Of a stretch of DNA of 64,000 bases, positions 17,115 through 25,774 are shown piece by piece; position 1 is the stretch's first letter, and each line of letters begins with the position of its first letter. This DNA is from Candidatus Nomurabacteria bacterium. Lineage in GTDB: Bacteria; Patescibacteriota; Saccharimonadia; Saccharimonadales; Saccharimonadaceae. A model generated the notes under the pieces. It had not been told where the DNA came from. It saw nothing but the letters and a program-made list of their open reading frames with translations, and did not search any database. The stretch is taken from contig JAISHF010000004.1 of the NCBI GenBank assembly GCA_031262695.1, positions 43,993 through 107,992 on the forward strand. The letters run 5' to 3'. The translations under genes were made by a program, and so were the position numbers.

Positions 17115-17330
17115 ATGCCAGAACCAAAAAAACAAAGTAGCCCACGAAAGACGGGGCTTCGCAGGAGCCATATTCGGTTGGACCTTGCAAAAAAGGTCAA
17201 CTCAAAGTCACCAGTAAAGGCGTTTTTGACGCGTAAGCAGACGCCAAATGTTAAAGTCGCAGTGCCAAAAAAGTCTACAAAAGCGTCTGGGACAGTAAAA
17301 GCAGCTAAATCAGCGAAAAAGGCAAAGTAG
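17115..17330 (+). CDS. rpmF: Ribosomal protein bL32
   Basis: A 71-residue basic protein whose start, MPEPKKQSSPRKTGLRRSH, has the bL32 pattern (Pro-Lys-Lys, Ser, Arg-Arg-x-His). The C-terminal half is a Lys/Ala-rich extension. AAAGGAG lies 4 nt before the ATG. The gene leads an operon with nusB and rnc, which is a common neighbourhood for bL32. No zinc-binding cysteines. Similarity is short, so some doubt remains. Confidence 0.7.
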   Translation: MPEPKKQSSPRKTGLRRSHIRLDLAKKVNSKSPVKAFLTRKQTPNVKVAVPKKSTKASGTVKAAKSAKKAK

Positions 17331-17339
17331 GGGTTTTCG

Positions 17340-17864
17340 GTGGGAAGTAATCGGAGACTCGGGCGAATAATTGCAATTCAGACTCTTTATGAGTATGATA
17401 TGCGCCGGCAGGCGAAGGATTCGCTAGCCAAGATAGATGCGATTATGATGAAAAATCTTGTGCCATATAACGCGGACGTGCGAGATAGGCCGTTTATCCG
17501 TGAGTTGGTGGAGGGCGTGGAGCAAAATATTGACAAAATTAACGAGATTTTGACCCCTCTTGCGCCAGAGCGGCCGATTAAAGATTTGTCGGCGGTGGAC
17601 AGGGCAATTTTGCAACTCGCGACTTATGAGCTTTTGTGGCGAAAAGATAAAGTGCCGGCCAGCGTAGCGATTAATGAAGCGGTGGATTTAGCCAAAACTT
17701 TCGGCGGCGATAACAGTGGCAAGTTTATTAACGGCGTGCTGGGAGCAGTTTGGCGCGAATATATAGAGGAGAAAGATGATAAGCAAGACGCAGAAGCGGA
17801 CGGAGATCAATCGGATAGTGCGGGAGCCGACGGCGGGAGCGGTAGTATTTCGCAAGGGGCGTGA
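17340..17864 (+). CDS. nusB: Transcription antitermination factor NusB
   Basis: Binds boxA RNA with S10 in rRNA antitermination. The 174-residue protein shows RLGRIIAIQTLYEYDM at the N-terminus and DLSAVDRAILQLATYELL plus PASVAINEAVDLAKTFGGDNSGKFINGVLG, the usual NusB end. The final ~28 residues (DDKQDAEADGDQSDSAGADGG...) are an acidic tail encoded in the 89 bases that overlap the Nudix gene in another frame. Start is GTG at 17340, nine bases after rpmF. Confidence 0.93.
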   Translation: MGSNRRLGRIIAIQTLYEYDMRRQAKDSLAKIDAIMMKNLVPYNADVRDRPFIRELVEGVEQNIDKINEILTPLAPERPIKDLSAVDRAILQLATYELLWRKDKVPASVAINEAVDLAKTFGGDNSGKFINGVLGAVWREYIEEKDDKQDAEADGDQSDSAGADGGSGSISQGA

Positions 17865-18237
17865 TTTTGGGATTCAGATTCTACTGATTCAAGACGCCAA
17901 AGATCGTTGGACGATTCCAAAGGGGCATATTGAAGAGGGCGAGGATGCCAAAACGACGGCGATTCGCGAAATTGGTGAGGAAACTGGCCTGACGCATGTA
18001 AAAGTACTGGACTATATGGGGCAGGTGGAGTTTAAGTATCAGCGTGATGATGTGCTAGTTCTGATGGTGACACAAGTATATTTGATGGAGGCGGTCGGCC
18101 ACGAAGATGTGCAAAAAGAGGAATGGATGCACGGGATTCACTGGTTTGACTTTAAGGATGCACTGGAGATTGTGGAGTATGTGGATGTGCGGACATTGAT
18201 TGAGGCAGCACAGGAAAAAGTGAGGAATCTGAAATGA
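17776..18237 (+). CDS. Nudix hydrolase
   Basis: A 153-residue Nudix protein likely to cleave a nucleoside diphosphate derivative (mutT-like or diadenosine polyphosphate type). The full Nudix box GHIEEGEDAKTTAIREIGEE-TGL occupies about residues 54-76, following TAGAVVF and WTIPKG. ATG 17776 has GGAG upstream and overlaps nusB by 89 bases. Its stop overlaps the start of rnc (ATGA), indicating translational coupling. Substrate cannot be named. Confidence 0.88.
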   Translation: MISKTQKRTEINRIVREPTAGAVVFRKGRDFGIQILLIQDAKDRWTIPKGHIEEGEDAKTTAIREIGEETGLTHVKVLDYMGQVEFKYQRDDVLVLMVTQVYLMEAVGHEDVQKEEWMHGIHWFDFKDALEIVEYVDVRTLIEAAQEKVRNLK

Positions 18238-18977
18238 GCGAGGTAGTAAAAAAGATGACGGTAGAGATTGGGCCAGAGGTGGCTGAGCGGTATAAAAAGT
18301 TTGCGAAAGAAAAAGTTGGCTACGAGTTCAAGGATTTGGGGCTATTGCTGGTTGCGATGACACATCGGAGTTATGTTAATGAACATCGGGCGAGTGGCTG
18401 GCGACACAATGAGCGGCTGGAATTTTTGGGTGATGCGGTGTTAGAAATGGCGGTGACGGACTATTTGTTTAAGAATACGAGTGATGCGGAGGGTAAATTG
18501 ACGGCATATCGGGCGGCCTTGGTGAAGACGGATTCGATTGCAGATGCGGGAGCAGCGTTGGGGTTTGCGGAATATTTGCGGGTGTCTAAGGGTGAGCGGC
18601 AGCACAATGGTCCGCGGGCGATGCGGGTGTTTATTGCGGATGCGTTTGAGGCGGTGATTGGGGCGATTTATATGGATGGTGGCTATGCGCCAGCGGCGGA
18701 GTTTATTTATCGCAATATTGTGCCGAAGTATGAGAAAATTATGGAGCAAGGCAGTTGGTATGACCCGAAGTCGCATTTACAGGAGTGGTCACAGGGTAAG
18801 ATGGGGCAACAGCCGAAGTATCGGGTATTGGATGAGAGTGGGCCAGACCATGATAAGTGGTTTCGGGTTGCAGTGACGGTGGATGGCAAGCGAGTCGGCG
18901 TGGGTGAGGCGTCTAGTAAGCAAGAAGCGGAGCGACAGGCGGCAAAAAAGGCATTAATGAGTTTGAAGGTAAAGTAG
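18234..18977 (+). CDS. rnc: Ribonuclease III
   Basis: Cuts double-stranded RNA in rRNA and mRNA processing. The 247-residue protein carries the signature NERLEFLGDAVLEM (residues ~62-75), the second acidic site in FIADAFEAVIGAIYMDGG and a C-terminal double-stranded RNA-binding domain (SHLQEWSQGKMGQQPKYRV... GVGEASSKQEAERQAAKKAL). Coupled to the Nudix gene by ATGA. Confidence 0.95.
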   Translation: MSEVVKKMTVEIGPEVAERYKKFAKEKVGYEFKDLGLLLVAMTHRSYVNEHRASGWRHNERLEFLGDAVLEMAVTDYLFKNTSDAEGKLTAYRAALVKTDSIADAGAALGFAEYLRVSKGERQHNGPRAMRVFIADAFEAVIGAIYMDGGYAPAAEFIYRNIVPKYEKIMEQGSWYDPKSHLQEWSQGKMGQQPKYRVLDESGPDHDKWFRVAVTVDGKRVGVGEASSKQEAERQAAKKALMSLKVK

Positions 18978-18985
18978 GAGGAGCG

Positions 18986-19423
18986 ATGGGTCGGGCGAGT
19001 AAAATTGGCAAAGTTGGCAAGATTAGCAAGGTCGGTAAAATCGGTAGCACTGGTAAGGCGCAGGCGGCTGAAAAACGCGAAATTCGGGCGTTAGGGTTTG
19101 TGCTGGGCGGAGTGTTTGCAGGAGTTTATTTGGCGGCAGGGTTAACAATGTTTGCGGTTTATGCTGATGAGGCGAAAATTACTGAGGAGCAGGCGGCGGT
19201 TTATCAGCAGGAGGTAGCACGGCAAAATGAGTTATTGCGTGATGCGGAGTTGGCGGAGCGGGCAGAGGTGTTGTTGCCAGTTATGGAAAATCTAGATTTG
19301 CTGCCAAAAGAGCGGATTGCGGCTTTGGGCTCATTAGAATTAAAATATGAAGTTAATCAGGAACTGCAAGCTCAAGAAATCGCCCGCTTGCAAACAATGA
19401 TTAGCTCTTGTGGTGGCGAGTAA
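18986..19423 (+). CDS. Small single-pass membrane protein with Lys/Gly repeats
   Basis: A 145-residue protein with an N-terminal repeat of K-[IV]-[GS]-K (KIGKVGKISKVGKIG), one transmembrane helix (about residues 37-58) and an alpha-helical, acidic outer part. AGGAGG lies just upstream of the ATG, 8 bases after rnc. Conserved only as a pattern; function unknown. The basic head could bind RNA or DNA at the membrane. Confidence 0.6.
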   Translation: MGRASKIGKVGKISKVGKIGSTGKAQAAEKREIRALGFVLGGVFAGVYLAAGLTMFAVYADEAKITEEQAAVYQQEVARQNELLRDAELAERAEVLLPVMENLDLLPKERIAALGSLELKYEVNQELQAQEIARLQTMISSCGGE

Positions 19424-19481
19424 AACTTTATAAAGGTCGGTGTTTTTTGAGAAGCGCTACCTCTGTTGTGGCATAAGGATA

Positions 19482-19511
19482 GCCCTGCGAACTTTATAAA
19501 GTTTGCAGGGC
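19482..19511. terminator. Bidirectional terminator
   Basis: GCCCTGC...GCAGGGC enclosing AACTTTATAAAGTT, between convergent genes at 19423 and 19523. Confidence 0.75.
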
Positions 19512-19522
19512 ATTATTAAGTT

Positions 19523-19948
19523 TTATTTTTCGGTGCCGACGATTTTCCAGACGATTTTGTCGCCGTTTTTGGTGGCAATTTGGTCGACTGGTTCGGTCTT
19601 GCGCTCATCGTTGACCCAGACGCCCCACTCATAACCTTCGGCGGCGGCGGTGCCCTCAATCACGACGACGACTTTACCATAATCGGCACGCTCGTCAACA
19701 CCAGCGCCAAAATCTTCAATCAAAATATCCAACACAGACTTGCCGTCTTCGCCTGGGTATTGGGCGACCGCGGCCTGCCAAGCGGCATTGGCGCGAATGT
19801 CGTTTTGGGCTTTGGTGACAAAAATGACGATACCTGTGATAAAGACACAGAGTAAAACTAAGCACGCGATAATCGTGGTGGCGAGCCGTTGCTTGCCCTC
19901 AAAACTTTCGGCGGTTGATTTGGTTGATTTTTTTGCTACTTTTGCCAT
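19523..19948 (-). CDS. Exported DUF4430-like domain protein
   Basis: A 141-residue protein with a Lys/Ser-rich head, a transmembrane or signal helix (about residues 23-46) and a C-terminal domain resembling DUF4430, the small domain related to the end of transcobalamin: SVLDILIEDFG, VVVVIEGTAAAEGYEWGVWVNDE and KNGDKIVWKIV. GAGGAG precedes ATG at 5 nt. The promoter on the minus strand is TTGCAC, 17 nt, TATACT (19972-20000 region), with CTTATGC next to the -10. Ligand unknown. Confidence 0.6.
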   Translation of the reverse strand: MAKVAKKSTKSTAESFEGKQRLATTIIACLVLLCVFITGIVIFVTKAQNDIRANAAWQAAVAQYPGEDGKSVLDILIEDFGAGVDERADYGKVVVVIEGTAAAEGYEWGVWVNDERKTEPVDQIATKNGDKIVWKIVGTEK

Positions 19949-20040
19949 AAGAACTCCTCTTTTTTAGAGTATAGCATAAGCGTTTTGTAAGTGCAAGATT
20001 TATTTGGCAAACGGCGGCAAGTGTGGTAGTATATTTATAT

Positions 20041-22734
20041 ATGGGTAAAGAGAATAAACCGAGTGATAAGTTGGCGGATCGTGGGGCATTAACCAAGTTG
20101 TTGGAGCGAGTGTTTGGTGATGCGCAAAAGAAGATTATTAAAAATTATCTGCGAGTGGTGGCGGAGATAAATAGTTTAGAGCCAAAATACGAAAAAATGA
20201 CGAAAAAGGAATTACAGGGGCAGACAGAAGTTTTGAAAGCGAAGTTGCAAAAAAAGAAGGGCGACCTGCAAGCGATTTTGCCAGAGGCGTTTGCGACGGT
20301 GCGCGAGGCGAGCCGGCGGGTGCTAGAAATGCGGCATTTTGACGTGCAGTTGCTTGGCGGTATGGTGCTGAATGACGGTAACATTGCTGAGATGAAGACG
20401 GGCGAGGGTAAGACTTTGGTCGCGACTTTGCCGTTATATCTGAATGCTTTGGCGGGTAAGGGCGCACATTTGGTGACGGTAAACGATTATTTGGTGCAAC
20501 GTGATGGCGGCTGGATGGGTGAGGTGTATAATTTCTTGGGGCTGTCGGTGGGAGTGGTGATTCAAGACGCAAGTTTTATTTATGACCCAAAGTATGACAA
20601 TGAGAATCACACCGACCCGCGGATGAAAAAGTTGAAGCCGGCGACACGAAAAGAGGCTTATGCGGCAGATATTACTTATGCCACGAATAACGAGCTTGGT
20701 TTTGACTACTTGCGCGACAATATGGTGAAGGATGCGAAAATGTTGCGGCAGCGAGAGCTGAACTTTGCGATTGTGGATGAGGCCGATAGTATTTTGATTG
20801 ACGAGGCACGGACGCCGCTGATTATTTCGGCACCAGCGGCGGATAATCCTGCGGCATATTATGAGTTTGCAAAGATTATTAAGCAAATCGGCGACGACGA
20901 TTTTGAATTGGATGAAAAACGTCGGAGCGTGACCTTGACTGATAGTGGTGTGGAGAAGTTGCAGCGGGCGTTGGGGCTTAAAGAATTATATTCGGCGAGC
21001 AATGTGCGAGCGATTTATCATGTTGATCAGGCGCTCAGGGCGGAAAAGTTATTTAAGCGCGACAAAGATTATGTGGTAACGAACGACGGTGAAGTGATTA
21101 TTGTAGATGAGCATACGGGGCGATTGATGCATGGGCGGCGCTATTCTGAGGGCTTACATCAAGCGATTGAGGCGAAGGAGGCGGTGGCGGTACAACAGGA
21201 GTCAATGACGCTGGCGACAATTTCGTTCCAGAATTTCTTCCGCTTATATAATAAGTTGTCGGGTATGACAGGGACGGCATTTACGGAGGCCGAGGAATTC
21301 CAGCAGATTTATGGCTTGGGTGTGGTGCAGATTCCGTCAAATAAGCCGCTCAGGCGTGTAGACTTGGACGATTTGATTTATCGGACCGAGGATGCAAAAA
21401 TGCGGGCGATTGTGGCAGAGGTAAAAAAGTATCACAAAGAGGGGCGGCCGGTGCTGATTGGGTCGGCGTCAATTGTAAAAAATGAGTTGCTGGCAGAGCA
21501 ACTAGCGAAGGCGGGCTTGAAGTTTGAATTGTTGAACGCAAAAAATAACGAGCGTGAGGCAGAGATTGTGGCGCGGGCGGGCGAAAAGGGTGCAATTACG
21601 CTTGCGACAAATATGGCTGGGCGCGGCACTGACATTAAGTTGGGCGAAGGCGTGGCAGAGATGGGTGGTCTTGTCGTGATTGGCTCGGAGCGGCACGAGA
21701 GTCGGCGGATTGATAATCAGTTGCGGGGTCGTGGCGGGCGGCAGGGCGATATGGGAACGACGCAATTTTTTGTGTCAACTGAAGATGACTTAATGCGTAT
21801 TTTCCAAGGCGACAGATTGGGGGTGCTGTTGTCGCGGCTGGGGGTGTCGGACGATCAGCCGATTCAGGCGAAGATGATTTCAAAGAGTTTGGAGGGGGCG
21901 CAAAAGCGAGTGGAGGGCTTCCATTTTGACAGCCGTAAGAATGTGGTGCAATATGACAACGTGATTGCGCGGCATCGCAATAAAGTCTATCGGATGCGGC
22001 GACAGATTTTGGAGGGGGCGGATTTACGCAAAGATATAGATAAGTTGATGCGTGAGGCAGTAGATGAGCTCGTGGCAGTGCCAGCGCGCTATAACAAGAA
22101 GTTCGCTGATAATTTTGAGGCGATTTTCTTTGGGGCGGATTTGGCGGAGGTGGAGCGAATTGGTAAGATTAAAAAGACCACGGAGCGGCAAAAGGCGGCG
22201 CGCGAGTATGTGAAGCGGCTGTATGACGAGCAAGAGGAAAAGATTGGCGCGGAATTGTTGCGGCGAGTGGAACGAGAAGTTTATCTGTCGCTTTTGGATA
22301 CGCTTTGGATGCAACATTTGGAGAATATGCAACATTTACGCGAGGGAATTCATTGGCGGAGTGTGGGGCAACGTGATCCATTGGTGGAATATCGTTCGGA
22401 GAGTCAGAAGTTGTTTGAGGATTTGGAGAAGACTTTGCGTGAAACGGTAGTGAAGTTGGTATTGACGGCGGAAATGCAAGATGTGCCAGCGAGCGAAAAT
22501 GAGTATCAATCGGAATTAACACAGATGGCGGCGGGGCAAGATAAGGGCGTGAACGAGATTACGAGTGGCAAGAAGATTGATTCGGAAGATTTTGACAAGA
22601 CGAAAAAGGTTGCAAGAAAGTCGGCGAGTGCAAAGTCGGGTAAAACGGGTAAATCGGGCAAATCGGGTGGCAAAAACAAGCAAAAGAAGTCGGGTGGCAA
22701 ACGCAAAGGGCAAAGTAAAGGTAAAAAGAAGTAG
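20041..22734 (+). CDS. secA: Preprotein translocase ATPase SecA
   Basis: Motor of Sec-dependent export; the many signal peptides in this window depend on it. The 897-residue protein has MKTGEGKTLVATLPLYL (Walker A), VDEADSILIDEARTPLIIS (DEAD), the cross-linking and helicase domains with TNMAGRGTDIKL and QLRGRGGRQGD. The zinc-binding tail is absent and replaced by a Lys/Ser/Gly-rich basic end (SGKTGKSGKSGGKNK). ATG 20041 lies about 5 nt after a TATATT -10 box, so leaderless; the upstream in-frame ATG at 20023 would precede the promoter. Followed 5 bases later by lysS. Confidence 0.97.
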   Translation: MGKENKPSDKLADRGALTKLLERVFGDAQKKIIKNYLRVVAEINSLEPKYEKMTKKELQGQTEVLKAKLQKKKGDLQAILPEAFATVREASRRVLEMRHFDVQLLGGMVLNDGNIAEMKTGEGKTLVATLPLYLNALAGKGAHLVTVNDYLVQRDGGWMGEVYNFLGLSVGVVIQDASFIYDPKYDNENHTDPRMKKLKPATRKEAYAADITYATNNELGFDYLRDNMVKDAKMLRQRELNFAIVDEADSILIDEARTPLIISAPAADNPAAYYEFAKIIKQIGDDDFELDEKRRSVTLTDSGVEKLQRALGLKELYSASNVRAIYHVDQALRAEKLFKRDKDYVVTNDGEVIIVDEHTGRLMHGRRYSEGLHQAIEAKEAVAVQQESMTLATISFQNFFRLYNKLSGMTGTAFTEAEEFQQIYGLGVVQIPSNKPLRRVDLDDLIYRTEDAKMRAIVAEVKKYHKEGRPVLIGSASIVKNELLAEQLAKAGLKFELLNAKNNEREAEIVARAGEKGAITLATNMAGRGTDIKLGEGVAEMGGLVVIGSERHESRRIDNQLRGRGGRQGDMGTTQFFVSTEDDLMRIFQGDRLGVLLSRLGVSDDQPIQAKMISKSLEGAQKRVEGFHFDSRKNVVQYDNVIARHRNKVYRMRRQILEGADLRKDIDKLMREAVDELVAVPARYNKKFADNFEAIFFGADLAEVERIGKIKKTTERQKAAREYVKRLYDEQEEKIGAELLRRVEREVYLSLLDTLWMQHLENMQHLREGIHWRSVGQRDPLVEYRSESQKLFEDLEKTLRETVVKLVLTAEMQDVPASENEYQSELTQMAAGQDKGVNEITSGKKIDSEDFDKTKKVARKSASAKSGKTGKSGKSGGKNKQKKSGGKRKGQSKGKKK

Positions 22735-22739
22735 GTAAA

Positions 22740-24182
22740 ATGGCGACATTAGAAGATTTTCGGAATGAGCGGCTCAGGAAGTTAGGCGAGTTAAATGATT
22801 TGGGTATAGAGGTTTATCCAGCAAATGCCTTGCGTGATACGGATATTGAGAAAGTTGTTGATGATTTTGATGAGTTAGAGGGCAAAAAAGTGATTGTGGC
22901 AGGACGGATTACGGCAATTCGCTCGTTTGGCAAGATGGCGTTTTTGCGGCTGAGGGATTATTCGGGTGAGGTACAAATCTTTTGGAGTGGCGAAACTACT
23001 GGTTTGCAACTCTCGCAAATTGGGTTATTAGATACGGGCGATTTTGTGGAGGTGGCGGGCGAGGTCGGCAAGACGAAGACGGGCGAGATTTCGGTGATGG
23101 CGTCGGAGGTGCGACTGCTCACCAAGGCACTTAGACCATTGCCGGGGCGTGATGGATTTACGAATAAAGAGGAGCGGTATCGGCGGCGGTATGTTGACCT
23201 TAATGTGAACTTGGATGTGCGAGAGCGGTTTGTGCGGAAGAGCAAGTTCTGGACGGCGACGCGGGAGTTCTTGAATAACCACGGGTTTATTGAGATGGAC
23301 TTGCCGATTTTGGAAAAAACGACGGGCGGTGCGGACGCAAATCCGTTCACGACGCATATGGATGCATTGGACCAAGATTATTATCTTAGGATTTCGCACG
23401 AATTGCCGCTGAAACGGCTGATTGGCGGTGGCTATGAAAAAGTTTATAGCATTGGCACGCGGTTCCGCAATGAGGGTATGGACGACGAGCATTTGCCAGA
23501 GCATGTGGCGATGGAGTGGTATGCGGCGTATTGGGATTGGCAGCGGGGTATGGATTTTACGGAGGAGTTGGTGCGGTTTATTGCGGATAAGACTTGGGGT
23601 AAGCGGGTGTTTGAGGTGGCGGGGCGTAATGGCGAGGTGCGTAAGATTGATTTCGGTGCGGACGGCACACATTTTCCGCGGATTAGTTTTGTGGAAATTA
23701 TTCGTGAAAAGTTTGGGGTAGATGTATTTAATACGAATTTGGACGAAATCAAGGCAAAATTGGGCGAAGATGCGGAAAATATTGGCCGTGGTGTAGATAA
23801 TTTATGGAAAAAGATTCGGGGCGAAATTGTCGGGCCGGCGTTTTTGGTGGATATTCCGGTGTTTTTGCAGCCGCTCGCGAAGCGGAGCGAAAAAGACCCG
23901 CGCCTAACCGAGCAATTCAATTTGTTGCTGGACGGCACGGAGGCTTGCAAAGCGTATTCGGAGTTGAACGACCCGTTGGACCAGTTGGCGCGATTCAACG
24001 AGCAGCAGGCGATGCGTGATGCTGGCGATGATGAGGCGATGATGTTAGATATGGATTTTGTAGAAATGCTGGAATATGGTATGCCGCCAACTTGCGGCTA
24101 CGGGCATTCCGAGCGGCTGTTTTGGCTGCTTGAAGGCGTTTCGGCCCGCGAGGGCTCGCTATTCCCGCCGATGCGCGGCTAA
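22740..24182 (+). CDS. lysS: Lysyl-tRNA synthetase, class II
   Basis: The 480-residue enzyme has an OB-fold tRNA-binding domain (residues ~55-140), motif 2 with GTRFRNEGMDDEHLPEHVAMEWY, and YSELNDPLDQLARF. The motif 3 region reads PPTCGYGHSERLFWLLEG and ends SLFPPMRG, one residue shorter than the common GLGIGIDR form but keeping the Arg. Cotranscribed with secA. Unusual only in motif 3. Confidence 0.93.
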   Translation: MATLEDFRNERLRKLGELNDLGIEVYPANALRDTDIEKVVDDFDELEGKKVIVAGRITAIRSFGKMAFLRLRDYSGEVQIFWSGETTGLQLSQIGLLDTGDFVEVAGEVGKTKTGEISVMASEVRLLTKALRPLPGRDGFTNKEERYRRRYVDLNVNLDVRERFVRKSKFWTATREFLNNHGFIEMDLPILEKTTGGADANPFTTHMDALDQDYYLRISHELPLKRLIGGGYEKVYSIGTRFRNEGMDDEHLPEHVAMEWYAAYWDWQRGMDFTEELVRFIADKTWGKRVFEVAGRNGEVRKIDFGADGTHFPRISFVEIIREKFGVDVFNTNLDEIKAKLGEDAENIGRGVDNLWKKIRGEIVGPAFLVDIPVFLQPLAKRSEKDPRLTEQFNLLLDGTEACKAYSELNDPLDQLARFNEQQAMRDAGDDEAMMLDMDFVEMLEYGMPPTCGYGHSERLFWLLEGVSAREGSLFPPMRG

Positions 24183-24258
24183 CTTTTCTTAAAAAGAAAA
24201 GCTAGGCAAAAGAATTTAGTTAAGAAAATCAGCCCAGAATGAATCTGGTCTGATTTTC
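24180..24258 (+). repeat. Two-hairpin intergenic repeat, copy e
   Basis: CTTTTCTT/AAGAAAAG hairpin, linker with AGAATTTAGTTAAG, then AAAATCAG...CTGATTTT with loop CAGAATGAATCTG. Between convergent genes. Confidence 0.75.
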
Positions 24259-24344
24259 GGTTGTTAAAAGTTGAGTTCTTGGAGGATTTTTTGGTGGATA
24301 GGGCGGGTGTGGCTGACAGAGGTGGGGTTAAAAGACTATTGAAG

Positions 24345-25568
24345 TTAGCGTCTAGTAAGCAACCAATCTACGGCATTTACTTTTTTGACACCATTAAACT
24401 CTTCTGGCACGAGGTCGGTTGTGATGAGTATTTTAGGGTAGTTATCGCGGATTTTTTGAAAGGGAGCAAGTTCGCGTGCGAGAGTCTCTGGGCGGTCATT
24501 AACCTGATAGGCAACTTGATAATAGATGCGTTCGCCACCCGGCTTTTGCACGATAAAATCAACTTCTTGGTCTTCATTTTTGCCGACGAAGATTTCTCCT
24601 TCGTTACGGCGTAGGAGCTCTAGAAAAACCACGTTTTCCAAACGATGCCCGATGTCGGATTTTGGTGAGCTGCCAAGCAAGATGTTGCGTAAGCCAAGAT
24701 CGGCTACATAATATTTGTCATTGGTAGTGAGTAGCCGCTTGCCTTTGATGTCATAGCGGCTGACTGGGTAGATGAGGTAGGATTTGGCGAGATATTGAAG
24801 GTAGTTGATGACGGTGCCGTGGAAAATGGAGTCGTTTTTGAGTTTCAGGGAATTGCTAATATTGCGGGCAGAAAGCTGGCTACCGATATTGTCAAAGACA
24901 AATTTAGCCACTCGTTCAAAGTCATTTTCATTACGGATTTCGTAGCGCTCGGCGATGTCTTTTTTGACAATGTCATCGTAGATATTTTTGAGGTAGTTGT
25001 TGCTCAGTTGCTCGTTAATTTTAGAAAGTGAGATTGCTTCTGGGAAGGAGCTGCTAGTGAGGTATTTTTCAAAAAGGCGGTCTTCGTTTTGTTCGTCTGG
25101 GAACATTTGGGTGAATTCTTTGAATGAGAATGGCAGGAGATGGATAGAGATGTGGCGGCCAGTGAGAAGTGTGGCGAGTTCGCCAGAAAGCAGAAAAGCG
25201 TTGGAGCCGGTGATATAGATGTCAACATTTTCTTTGACGAAAAGGGAATCAACGGCCTCTTCGAACTTTGCTACTTTTTGGATTTCGTCAAGGAATATGT
25301 AGTTCATCTCGGTCGGCACGAGGTTGGATTCGATCCGCTGGTGGAGCGAGCGCCAACCGAGCAGGCTGGCATTTTTCTCTTCTTCAAAATTAAAAGATTG
25401 GATTTGTTTATTTTTGACGCCTTGTGCTTTTAGATAGTCGCGAAAAAGTTCAAGCAATGTGGATTTGCCGCTGCGGCGAATCCCCGTAATGACCTTGATG
25501 ACTTTTTGATCTTGGAGCATTTTTAGTTGCTCAAGATACTCGTGGCGGATGATTTTATCATTATTCAT
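24345..25568 (-). CDS. AAA ATPase with DUF4143-type C-terminus
   Basis: A 407-residue ATPase of the AAA_14/DUF4143 family. Walker A is GIRRSGKSTLLE (~30), Walker B NYIFLDEIQK (~92), sensor ITGSNAFLL (~122) and LLPFSFKEFTQ. The C-terminal part has the nuclease-like sequence RLENVVFLELLRR, FVGKNEDQEVDFIV and YYQVAYQVND expected for DUF4143. Such proteins are common, often mobile, and of unclear function. ATG 25568 (MNNDKII) is chosen because a TATAGT -10 box lies 9 nt upstream; the longer frame would start before the promoter. Codon use is more AT-rich than in lysS. Confidence 0.85.
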   Translation of the reverse strand: MNNDKIIRHEYLEQLKMLQDQKVIKVITGIRRSGKSTLLELFRDYLKAQGVKNKQIQSFNFEEEKNASLLGWRSLHQRIESNLVPTEMNYIFLDEIQKVAKFEEAVDSLFVKENVDIYITGSNAFLLSGELATLLTGRHISIHLLPFSFKEFTQMFPDEQNEDRLFEKYLTSSSFPEAISLSKINEQLSNNYLKNIYDDIVKKDIAERYEIRNENDFERVAKFVFDNIGSQLSARNISNSLKLKNDSIFHGTVINYLQYLAKSYLIYPVSRYDIKGKRLLTTNDKYYVADLGLRNILLGSSPKSDIGHRLENVVFLELLRRNEGEIFVGKNEDQEVDFIVQKPGGERIYYQVAYQVNDRPETLARELAPFQKIRDNYPKILITTDLVPEEFNGVKKVNAVDWLLTRR

Positions 25569-25630
25569 AATATCTACACTATACACCAAAAAGTTCAAAA
25601 ATGCAATTTTTGGTGGATAGGCGGGTGTGA

Positions 25631-25636
25631 TATAAT
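25631..25636 (+). promoter_or_regulatory. Extended -10 box of a small RNA
   Basis: TGTGATATAAT; -35 is weak. The start is expected near 25643. Confidence 0.55.
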
Positions 25637-25642
25637 AAAAGT

Positions 25643-25730
25643 GTAGAAAGACCAGGTTGGTCCGATGGCTGATCGAAGGAGTGTTCTACGAGATTATAAA
25701 AAGAAGCCCGAGATAGTTCTCGGGCTTCTT
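25643..25730 (+). ncRNA. Candidate small RNA with multibranched fold
   Basis: After an extended -10 promoter, GTAGAA (25643-25648) pairs with TTCTAC (25684-25689) around two hairpins, GACCA/TGGTC (25650-25662) and CGAT/ATCG (25663-25675), followed by an exposed AAGGAG. A strong hairpin, AAGAAGCCCGAG/CTCGGGCTTCTT (25701-25730), ends it. No good start codon follows AAGGAG. The RNA lies between the ATPase gene and the sporulation-regulator-like island, on the opposite strand. Confidence 0.5.
25701..25730. terminator. Strong hairpin terminator
   Basis: 12-bp stem AAGAAGCCCGAG/CTCGGGCTTCTT with a 6-nt loop. It can stop the small RNA (+) and the SpoIIID-like operon (-). Confidence 0.75.
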
Positions 25731-25774
25731 AACGGTAATACAACTGCCCACATCGCGTGCTTGAAGTTTAGAAT

